A DNA stretch of 64,000 nt, taken from Agrobacterium genomosp. 13 str. CFBP 6927 (lineage in GTDB: Bacteria; Pseudomonadota; Alphaproteobacteria; Rhizobiales; Rhizobiaceae). Below, piece by piece: positions 57,445 through 64,000 of this stretch. Position numbers and translations under genes: made by a program. Within the stretch, counting starts at the first letter, position 1, and each line of letters begins with the position of its first letter. The notes under the pieces were generated by a model. That model was given only the letters and a program-made list of their open reading frames with translations. It ran no database searches and was not told the DNA's origin. The DNA is taken from positions 2,032,484 through 2,096,483 of the forward strand of contig LT009756.1 in the NCBI GenBank assembly GCA_900012615.1, in the 5' to 3' direction.

Positions 57445-58068
57445 TCAATCGGCAAGCTTCATGGCGATATCCACCACGGCCACCATGTCTTTGAGGCTGC
57501 GCCCCGTCTTTCCCACCACGCGCATGCCGTACATCATGCACAGCATCGCCCGGGCGAGATCGTCGGGATCGGCCTTCGAACGCACGGAACCATCCTTCTG
57601 CCCTTCGGCAACGAGGCGGGCGACAATTCGCTCCCTCGCCTTCACGGCCCGCTCGACCACGATTGCAATATCGTCATCCAGCGCCGCCAGATCGGCAGCA
57701 GCACCAACCACCAGACATCCATCGGAACCGACACCGCCATGCGACCGTTCCGCATAGAACATCAGACCTGCCCTAACGCGCTCATAACCGGTATCGAAAC
57801 CAGCCACCGCCGCCTCGAAACGCTCGGTCTGCACGATCCTGTAGCGTTCCATCGTGGCGATGAAGATGGCCTTCTTGTCCTTGAAAGCCTTGTAAAGACT
57901 GCCCTGCGCCAGTTCCATCGCATCGGTGAGATCACCGACGGAAGTGGCGTGATAACCGCGTCGCGAAAAAACGCGGATCGCCCCATCGAGCGCACGGTCG
58001 ACGTCAAACTCGCGCGGCCTGCCGCGATGACGCTGTTCCGGTGAATTGGTGTGGTTGATATTGCTCAT
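57445..58068 (-). CDS. TetR family transcriptional regulator
   Basis: 207 residues; helix-turn-helix at about 20-62 (ALDGAIRVFSRRGYHATSVGDLTDAMELAQGSLYKAFKDK, in part) and a variable ligand-binding domain. A C-terminal TetR_C-like GCLVVGAAADLAALDD is seen. The ATG at 58068 gives the full HTH; the extension to 58167 is rejected. It is directly upstream of the MFS gene on the same strand, and the same operator precedes both genes, so autorepression and control of the exporter are likely. Confidence 0.9.
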   Translation of the reverse strand: MSNINHTNSPEQRHRGRPREFDVDRALDGAIRVFSRRGYHATSVGDLTDAMELAQGSLYKAFKDKKAIFIATMERYRIVQTERFEAAVAGFDTGYERVRAGLMFYAERSHGGVGSDGCLVVGAAADLAALDDDIAIVVERAVKARERIVARLVAEGQKDGSVRSKADPDDLARAMLCMMYGMRVVGKTGRSLKDMVAVVDIAMKLAD

Positions 58069-58080
58069 GGCGGGAATATA

Positions 58081-58096
58081 GGAAACGATCATTTCC
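58081..58096. promoter_or_regulatory. TetR operator upstream of the tetR gene
   Basis: GGAAACGATCATTTCC, 13-28 bases upstream of the regulator start; identical to the site at 57414 except for one base (G for A). Confidence 0.75.
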
Positions 58097-58237
58097 AAAT
58101 CAAGCGAATATTGAAACCGGGGCGGAAAAGCGTCGACCGATGCCCGGACAAGCTCAACGGAAGTCAATGGTCCAAGACATTATCATCCGTCTGCGGTGAT
58201 GAAGACCGCAGACGGATAGAACGCCGAAATCAATGTT

Positions 58238-58954
58238 TCAGGCAGCCTTGCGGGTGAAAAGGCGCGCAGGTTGCGTGCCGAGCCGCAAAAGGCGTTTCGG
58301 CAGCAGGCCGACGACTTCGGTGGCGAAGGCTTTCGCGTTCTCCACCGCCTTGTCGATATTGCTGACCTTATCCTTATCGAGACAGAGAAGCGTGCCGCCA
58401 TAGTCGAAAATATCGCGATAGGCCGCTCTCTCGACAATCGGCGTATTGAGCACCGAGACGTTCTTTTCCGCCAACAGCATTTTGACCAGCAGCAGCGAGC
58501 GCGTCGCCACCATGGCATTCACCCGCGTCAGCACGATCGAATGGGCGATGGCCTTGCCCATCTTGCGGTTCAGGAATTCGATGTGATCCAGAACCTCGGC
58601 AGCGCCGCGCGCATCCATGGCTGAACCCTGCACCGGGATCAGCACATGATCGGAAATACCGAGCGCCATGGTCAGCAGAGGGCTTTTCGACCCAGGCAGG
58701 TCGATGATGAAACAGTCGGTATTGGTTTTATTCTCGCGAATATGGCCTTCAAGCGAAGCCATCGTCACATGCGAAATCACCGAGAGATTTTCGATCTCGC
58801 CGGACAAGTCGTGCCAGCGGGAAATCCACAATTGCGGATCGGCATCCAGAACCGTCACGCGGTGGCCGCTGCGGGCGAGTTCGGTTGCCAGAAGCAGCAC
58901 GGCGGTCGTTTTTCCGGCGCCGCCCTTGGTGTTGGCAAAAGTAATGACAGGCAT
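58238..58954 (-). CDS. Orphan ParA/VirC1-like ATPase
   Basis: 238-residue deviant Walker ATPase: KGGAGKTT at residues 10-17, VLDADPQLWISRWHD for switch I, and FIIDLPGSKSPL for Walker B. The residue pattern resembles VirC1, which positions the T-complex at the pole, and chromosomal relatives that position other cargo. There is no parB-like gene next to it, so a role in plasmid-style partition is unlikely; polar positioning or membrane cargo is an inference. Confidence 0.85.
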   Translation of the reverse strand: MPVITFANTKGGAGKTTAVLLLATELARSGHRVTVLDADPQLWISRWHDLSGEIENLSVISHVTMASLEGHIRENKTNTDCFIIDLPGSKSPLLTMALGISDHVLIPVQGSAMDARGAAEVLDHIEFLNRKMGKAIAHSIVLTRVNAMVATRSLLLVKMLLAEKNVSVLNTPIVERAAYRDIFDYGGTLLCLDKDKVSNIDKAVENAKAFATEVVGLLPKRLLRLGTQPARLFTRKAA

Positions 58955-59073
58955 GATATCCCCGATTGATCAGAGCCATTTCATGCTCATTCACGCACCG
59001 AGCCAATCATGGTGCTTTCCATAACCTTAACGAACATGGTTAAGAAAAGACTAAGATCGTTTTTGGGGACAAC

Positions 59074-59099
59074 AAAAAGCCCGCATAAATCGCGGGCTT
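59074..59099 (-). terminator. Rho-independent terminator of the 59115 gene
   Basis: AAGCCCGC pairs with GCGGGCTT around an eight-base or smaller loop; five T follow on the minus strand. Confidence 0.85.
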
Positions 59100-59114
59100 C
59101 TGCCATTTGATTGA

Positions 59115-59489
59115 TCACACCAGCTTTCGGCAGGAACCCACATCGTCCGCACGCAGGCGGCCGGCTTTAAGATCTTCGTACTTCGGTAAATTCAGGGAAC
59201 TGCCCAGCCTTTTCTCAACGGTCGCGCGATCAAGCGTGATCATGCGTCTGGCGCTGGTGAAGGATACCATGCCATTCTTTCCGGAATACGCCATAGTCGC
59301 GCGCATTTCACAGAAATAGCGGCCGGAGCCCTTGGACAAATTCCATCCCCGGATTCCCGCCTTGTTGCTCGATAGGGCTCCGACTTTGTAACCCTGACCG
59401 GAAAGCTCCTTAAAAGAAGCGGCCTGCGCCACAAAAGGCAAACTTAAGAACGCCACTGCCAGCAATGGCGAAAATGCTGAAAATCTCAT
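59115..59489 (-). CDS. Secreted hypothetical protein
   Basis: 124 residues from the second ATG (MRFSAFSPLLAVAFLSLPFV, signal peptide cut after AQA). The mature part has two cysteines (YFCEMRATMAYSG and DVGSCRKLV) that may form a disulphide, and an aromatic/basic middle. No family recognised. It follows the iron alcohol dehydrogenase gene after 18 bases but has its own character and terminator. Confidence 0.7.
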   Translation of the reverse strand: MRFSAFSPLLAVAFLSLPFVAQAASFKELSGQGYKVGALSSNKAGIRGWNLSKGSGRYFCEMRATMAYSGKNGMVSFTSARRMITLDRATVEKRLGSSLNLPKYEDLKAGRLRADDVGSCRKLV

Positions 59490-59507
59490 GGTTACCACAA
59501 CGACCCT

Positions 59508-60653
59508 TTAAAAGCAGTCCTCGAACAGCTTCTTGGTATTCTCGAGCGTCATCGGCACCGGATTACCACCGCAGCTCGGGTCCTTGATCGCTTCCGCCGC
59601 GAGTTCGTCGATACGATCCGGCTTGATGCCCATGGCGGTCAGGTTTTCCGGCACGCCGAGTTCCCTGCGAAGCTCCAGCACATAGTCATAGAAGCCATCG
59701 AAACCGCCGGAGATACCGAGATAGGCGGCCGCACGGGCAATCTTGTCTTCGATGGCCGGACGGTTGAAGCGCAGCACCGCTGGCATGACGACGGCATTGG
59801 TCATGCCGTGATGGGTGTTGTAGACCGCCCCAATCGGGTGCGAGAGTGAATGAATGGCGCCGAGACCCTTCTGGAAAGCAACCGCTCCCATCGCTGCCGC
59901 TGCCATCATATTGGTGCGCGCTTCGATATCCGTGCCGTCTCTATAGGCACGCGGCAGGAATTCCTTGACGAGGCGCAGACCCTCCAGCGCCACGCCGGCG
60001 CTCATCGGATGGAAGAACGGCGACGAATAGGCCTCGAGGCAATGGGCAAAGGCATCCATGCCCGTGCCCGCCGTGATAACCTTCGGCATACCGACCGTCA
60101 GCTCGGGATCGCAGATGACGACGCCCGGCAAGAGCTTCGGATGGAAGATGATTTTCTTCACATGGGTCTGCGAATTGGTGATGACGCTGGCGCGGCCGAC
60201 TTCCGAACCGGTGCCCGCCGTCGTCGGCACGGCGACGATCGGCGCGATCTTCGACGCATCCGCCCGTGTCCACCAGTCGCCGATATCCTCGAAATCCCAG
60301 ACCGGACGGGTCTGCCCGGCCATGAAGGCGATGGTCTTGCCGAGATCGAGGCCCGAACCGCCGCCGAAGGCGACAACGCCGTCATGGCCGCCATCGCGAT
60401 AGGCTTTCACGCCGGCTTCCATGTTGATCTCGTTGGGGTTCGGATCGACATCGGCGAAGATCGCCCGGCCGAGGCCTGCCTCTTCCAGCACATCGAGCGC
60501 ATGCGCGGTGATCGCCATATTGGCAAGGCCGCGATCCGTCACGAGCAGCGGCTTCCTGATGCCGAGCGTCTTGCAGGCTTCCGCCAGTTCCTTGATCCGG
60601 CCACGGCCAAGCTTGACGGCGGTGGGATAGCTCCAGTTGGCGACGATATTCAT
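59508..60653 (-). CDS. Iron-containing alcohol dehydrogenase
   Basis: 381 residues of the group III Fe-ADH family. NAD-binding GGGSGLDLGKTIAFMAG, TTAGTGSEVGR, and metal ligands in DAFAHCLEAY and HSLSHPIGAVYNTHHG (His residues) are intact. Its ATG overlaps the aldehyde dehydrogenase stop (ATGA), so it is translationally coupled to a pathway that also has a gamma-glutamyl ligase-like enzyme. An alcohol intermediate of an amino alcohol or glutamylated amine is therefore the likely substrate, by inference. Confidence 0.92.
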   Translation of the reverse strand: MNIVANWSYPTAVKLGRGRIKELAEACKTLGIRKPLLVTDRGLANMAITAHALDVLEEAGLGRAIFADVDPNPNEINMEAGVKAYRDGGHDGVVAFGGGSGLDLGKTIAFMAGQTRPVWDFEDIGDWWTRADASKIAPIVAVPTTAGTGSEVGRASVITNSQTHVKKIIFHPKLLPGVVICDPELTVGMPKVITAGTGMDAFAHCLEAYSSPFFHPMSAGVALEGLRLVKEFLPRAYRDGTDIEARTNMMAAAAMGAVAFQKGLGAIHSLSHPIGAVYNTHHGMTNAVVMPAVLRFNRPAIEDKIARAAAYLGISGGFDGFYDYVLELRRELGVPENLTAMGIKPDRIDELAAEAIKDPSCGGNPVPMTLENTKKLFEDCF

Positions 60654-62038
60654 TTCGTGACTTTCTTCAGATGGTAGGATTTCGGGCGGGTCAGGTTCTG
60701 GAAACCGAGGACGGAAAGCGAACCGCCACGGCCGGTTTCCTTCACACCGGTCCAGCAAAGCGCCGGATCGAGATAATCCGCACGGTTCATGAACACGGTT
60801 CCGGTTTCGATTTCGCGGCCGATGCGCCCGGCCCGGGCGGCATCCTGCGTCCACAGCGAGGCGGTGAGGCCGTATTTGCTGTCATTCATCAGCGCAATGG
60901 CTTCATCGTCGTTCTTGACCTTCATGATGCCGATGGCGGGACCGAAAGTCTCTTCGGTCATGAATTCCATGGAATGATCGACATTGACGAGGATCTGCGG
61001 TGCGACATAAGCACTCTCGCCATCATCGGCCGGGAAAAGCTTCTGATCGACCAGCGCCTTGGCGCCCTTGGCAACGGCGTCGGCAATCTGCGCCCGCACC
61101 ACCTTGGCAAACCGCTTGTTGGCCATCGGCCCGAGCGTGGTTTCCTGCTCGAGCGGATTGCCGAGCTTGTAGTTCGAAACCCACGCCACGGACTTCTCGA
61201 CGAATTCGTCATAGAGGTTTTCATTGACATAGATGCGCTCGATACCACAGCAGCATTGCCCGGAATTATAGGTGCCGCCATCCATCAGCGTATCGACGGC
61301 GGCGTCGAGATCGGCATCCTCCATCACGTAACCTGGGTCCTTGCCGCCGAGTTCAAGCCCGAGGCCGGTGAAGGTGCCGGCCGCGGCGCGCTCTATGGCA
61401 CGGCCGCCTTCGACAGAGCCAGTGAAGTTGACGAAGTTGAAGAGGCCTTCGGAAATCAGTGCCGACGTCGTGCCATGGTCGAGGAAGACATTGATGAAAA
61501 CGTCTTCAGGCACACCGGCCTCAACGAAAGCCCGCACCATCCGCTCGCCCACCAGCAGCGTCTGCGCCGCATGTTTGATGACGACTGTATTGCCCGCCAT
61601 CAGAGCAGGCGCGACAGTGTTGATCGCCGTCATGTAAGGATAGTTCCACGGCGCAATGACGAAGACCACACCATGCGCCTCGCGCTCGATGCGGCGTTCG
61701 AAATTGCCGCTTTCCTCGATGACGAGGGGTGCCAGCGCATCGGCAGCGATGGAAGCGACATAATTGGAGCGCTCGTTGAAGCCTTTGAATTCGCCGCCGT
61801 AGCGCACCGGACGGCCCATCATATGCGCCAGTTCCGGCACCACCTCCGCGACCATTTCATTGAGGCGGGCGACACCCTTCAGAACCAGCTGAACGCGGTC
61901 CTCAAGCGGACGTCGCGCCCAGTCCTTTTGCGCCTTGCGTGCCTTCGAAACGGCGGCCCGCGCCGCCTCCAGCGACATCGCCTCCCGCTCGGCATAAACC
62001 GAGCCATCGATGGGCGAGATATTCTGGATCATGGTCAT
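60650..62038 (-). CDS. Aldehyde dehydrogenase (NAD(P)+)
   Basis: 462 residues. Catalytic motif with Cys in YNSGQCCCGIERIYV and general base in LELGGKDPGYVM; the Rossmann region FVIAPWNYPYMTAINTV is normal. Similar to enzymes oxidising gamma-glutamyl aminoaldehydes. An ATG two codons later is possible. It is 18 bases downstream of the GS-like gene. Confidence 0.94.
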   Translation of the reverse strand: MTMIQNISPIDGSVYAEREAMSLEAARAAVSKARKAQKDWARRPLEDRVQLVLKGVARLNEMVAEVVPELAHMMGRPVRYGGEFKGFNERSNYVASIAADALAPLVIEESGNFERRIEREAHGVVFVIAPWNYPYMTAINTVAPALMAGNTVVIKHAAQTLLVGERMVRAFVEAGVPEDVFINVFLDHGTTSALISEGLFNFVNFTGSVEGGRAIERAAAGTFTGLGLELGGKDPGYVMEDADLDAAVDTLMDGGTYNSGQCCCGIERIYVNENLYDEFVEKSVAWVSNYKLGNPLEQETTLGPMANKRFAKVVRAQIADAVAKGAKALVDQKLFPADDGESAYVAPQILVNVDHSMEFMTEETFGPAIGIMKVKNDDEAIALMNDSKYGLTASLWTQDAARAGRIGREIETGTVFMNRADYLDPALCWTGVKETGRGGSLSVLGFQNLTRPKSYHLKKVTK

Positions 62039-62056
62039 GATGTTTTCCCGTAATGA

Positions 62057-63424
62057 TTAGGCCCGTTCGAAACCGCGCGCCACTTCCCAGTCGGTCACGC
62101 GGCGGTCGTATTCTTCCTGCTCCCACCGTCCGGCATGGACGTAATGATCGATCACATCGTCGCCAAAGGCGTTGCGCAGCATTTTCGATCCGTCCAGAAA
62201 GGCCGTGGCGTCACGCAGTGTCTTGGGTATCTCGCGCACGTCCTTGCCGCCATAGGCATCGCCGACAAAAGCGGGCTCAAGTTCGAGTTTATTTTCGATG
62301 CCGTCAATGCCTGCCGCAAGCAAAGCCGCCATGGCGAGATAGGGATTGAGATCGGAGCCGCCGACGCGGCATTCGATGCGGATACCCTTGGTGCCTTCGC
62401 CGCAGAGACGGTATCCGGCCGTGCGGTTGTCGAGGCTCCAGATCGCCTTGGTGGGCGCAAAGGTGCCGGCCATGAACCGCTTGTAGGAATTGATATAGGG
62501 CGCCAGGAAATAGGTGATCTCGCTGGCATGGGCGAGAAGCCCGGCAACATAATGCCGCATCAGCTCCGACATGCCGTGCTTGGCGTCCTTGTCGAGAAAA
62601 GCAGGCGTCTTGCCATCGGCGCTCCACAGCGACTGGTGAATATGCGAGGAACTGCCGGCGGCGTTGTAATTCCACTTGGCGAGAAAGGTCACGGCCTTGC
62701 CCTTGGACCAGGCGATCTCCTTGGTGGCGTTCTTGATGATGGCGTGCCGGTCGGCCATGGTCAGCGCCTCGGCATAACGCACATTGATTTCCGCCTGGCC
62801 GGGAGAAGCCTCGCCCTTGGAGTTTTCGACCGGAATGCCGGCGCCCTGCAGGCCCTTGCGCAGCGCCCGCATCACATCCTCTTCCTTGGTGGTCTGGAAG
62901 ATATGGTAATCCTCGTTGTAACCGCTGGCGAGGTTCAGCCCCCTGTAGCCGCTGGCGCGCGCCGCATCGAAGGTCTGGTCGAACAGGAAAAATTCCAGCT
63001 CGGTCGCCATATAGGCCTTCAGCCTCATGGCCTCCAGCCGCGCCACCTGTTTTTTCAACAGTGCGCGCGGCGAATGCGGCACTTCTTCATGGGTGTGATG
63101 ATCGAGCACATCGCACAACACCAGCGCGGTGCCTTCCAGCCACGGCACGCGCCGCAGCGTCGAAAGATCGGGCTTCAGCACATAGTCACCATAGCCCTTT
63201 TCCCAACTGGAGGATTTATAGCCGGGAACGGTCTCCATCTCCATGTCGGTGGCAAGCACGTAATTGCAGCTATGGGTTTCCTCAAAGGCGCTTTCAACGA
63301 AGAATTCCGCCTGGAACCGTTTGCCCATCAGACGCCCCTGCATGTCGACAAGGCAGGCCAGAACCGTGTCGATGCGCCCCTCGGCGACATCCATTTTAAG
63401 CGCGTCGAATGTGTAGCTCGTCAT
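62057..63424 (-). CDS. Glutamine synthetase-like gamma-glutamylamine ligase
   Basis: 455 residues. The catalytic beta-grasp and ATP motifs of class I/III GS-like proteins are present: YMATELEFFLF (metal Glu), GQAEINVRY, GSSSHIHQSL (His in ATP site) and RIECRVGGSDLNPYLA. It is closer to PuuA/GlnT-type enzymes that ligate glutamate to an amine than to housekeeping GlnA (no tyrosine adenylylation motif seen). Flanked by a permease and dehydrogenases, it probably captures an imported amine. Confidence 0.9.
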   Translation of the reverse strand: MTSYTFDALKMDVAEGRIDTVLACLVDMQGRLMGKRFQAEFFVESAFEETHSCNYVLATDMEMETVPGYKSSSWEKGYGDYVLKPDLSTLRRVPWLEGTALVLCDVLDHHTHEEVPHSPRALLKKQVARLEAMRLKAYMATELEFFLFDQTFDAARASGYRGLNLASGYNEDYHIFQTTKEEDVMRALRKGLQGAGIPVENSKGEASPGQAEINVRYAEALTMADRHAIIKNATKEIAWSKGKAVTFLAKWNYNAAGSSSHIHQSLWSADGKTPAFLDKDAKHGMSELMRHYVAGLLAHASEITYFLAPYINSYKRFMAGTFAPTKAIWSLDNRTAGYRLCGEGTKGIRIECRVGGSDLNPYLAMAALLAAGIDGIENKLELEPAFVGDAYGGKDVREIPKTLRDATAFLDGSKMLRNAFGDDVIDHYVHAGRWEQEEYDRRVTDWEVARGFERA

Positions 63425-63490
63425 TTTGTCCGTTCCCTCTTATTGTGGCGACCGGGCGGCCGGGATGCGGCCGCCCGTTTCGTTTGAGCA

Positions 63491-64000
63491 TCAGGCCTTT
63501 GCAGCCGCTGCGGCAATCGCAGCCTGCTTGTGCTCCAGCGCGAATTCCTCTTCCGGCGACAGGATGAGGCGATGGCGTCCGACAAAGGCGAAATAGGCGA
63601 TCGCCACGGCAAACCAGACGGCAACCCAGAGCACGCCCTTGGTGAAGTTCGGATCCTGGATCTGGTAAAGCAGCGTGACGATGGCGATGATGACCGTCAG
63701 CACCGCGCCCGGAATGCCGAAGGGCGAGCGGAACGGCCGCTCGATGTGCGGCAGGTTCTTCCGCAGCAGAATGAAGGAAATCGCCTGCATGATGTACGAG
63801 AACATGGCGCCGAACACGGCCATGTTCAAAAGCACGCTGCCGATGATGCTGCCGCCCTCTTCCGCACCCAGCGAGAACCAGATGACCAGCATGACCGCGA
63901 GACCGACAATCGCGCCGGTGATATTGGCAACGTATGGCGTGCGGTATTTGGAATGGGTGATCGACAGCACGGTCGGGAAATAACCCGCACGCGACAGCGA
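63491..64000 (-). CDS. APC family amine/amino-acid permease, C-terminal part
   Basis: The frame is open to the right edge of the window, so only the last about 169 residues are seen. Hydrophobic helices include NITGAIVGLAVMLVIWFSLG, VLLNMAVFGAMFSYIMQAISF (in part) and VLTVIIAIVTLLYQIQD; RKNLPHIERPFRSPFGIPG between helices is typical of the APC/PuuP group. First gene of the operon with GS-like, ALDH and Fe-ADH genes (66-base gap). Substrate an amine or amino acid, unproven. Confidence 0.85.
   Translation of the reverse strand, partial: SLSRAGYFPTVLSITHSKYRTPYVANITGAIVGLAVMLVIWFSLGAEEGGSIIGSVLLNMAVFGAMFSYIMQAISFILLRKNLPHIERPFRSPFGIPGAVLTVIIAIVTLLYQIQDPNFTKGVLWVAVWFAVAIAYFAFVGRHRLILSPEEEFALEHKQAAIAAAAAKA

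Noticed and set aside
1-64000. CRISPR arrays, IS elements, prophage and tRNA genes
   Set aside because: No repeat-spacer pattern, transposase, phage structural gene or clover-leaf tRNA sequence was found; the only dispersed repeats are the two palindromic elements.

Overview
The window is chromosomal DNA of an alphaproteobacterium of the Rhizobiaceae, most probably Agrobacterium (tumefaciens/fabrum group). This rests on gene content and family resemblance: an FtsZ with a very long Pro/Ala/Gln-rich linker, betaine-lipid genes btaA-btaB behind a PHO box, a pyrophosphate-type phosphofructokinase as the only PFK seen, and clusters of GANTC (CcrM) sites. About 62 protein genes, one RNA gene (rnpB) and several intergenic regulatory elements can be supported. 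No IS element, prophage, CRISPR array or tRNA was seen.

Left third (1-27364, mostly minus strand): one of the most complete division and cell wall (dcw) clusters, read right to left: mraZ, rsmH, ftsL, ftsI, murE, murF, mraY, murD, ftsW, murG, murC, murB, then an inserted convergent pair (MHS-type transporter and GGDEF protein), then ddl, ftsQ, ftsA, ftsZ, lpxC, bamD, recN and the start of ligA. Many junctions overlap by 1-17 bases, so translation is probably coupled. A four-fold TGGGN array with 10-base period, the expected MraZ operator, lies upstream of mraZ. A 25-base motif is shared by the regions upstream of mraZ and of ddl. ligA carries an apparent one-base deletion in a homopolymer.

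Middle (27365-45931): an uncharacterised membrane/ATP-grasp operon (DUF350, DUF1190, YgiC-like), rnpB, two tandem paralogous FAD oxidoreductases, and a neighbourhood rich in peptidoglycan-cleaving enzymes (two SLT transglycosylases, an amidase, a GH25 lysozyme, an MltB-type transglycosylase) interspersed with a DjlA-like protein, PPi-phosphofructokinase and a LysE-family exporter. btaAB follows a clear PHO box. A 25-residue membrane peptide with a near-perfect ribosome binding site is followed by a strong terminator and then, in the opposite direction, by an ArsR-methyltransferase fusion gene and metF behind a 16-base perfect palindrome.

Right third (45961-64000): ettA, an alpha/beta hydrolase, a CoA-transferase/TPP-enzyme pair, a HugZ-like protein, RidA, a DUF442 phosphatase/sulfurtransferase-like protein, a DUF4432 epimerase-like protein, an L,D-transpeptidase, an MFS exporter with a TetR regulator (each with the same operator upstream), an orphan ParA, and an operon of permease, glutamine-synthetase-like enzyme, aldehyde dehydrogenase and iron alcohol dehydrogenase that looks like gamma-glutamylated amine catabolism. 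Two copies of a roughly 115-base intergenic repeat lie in opposite orientation at 38996 and 52702.
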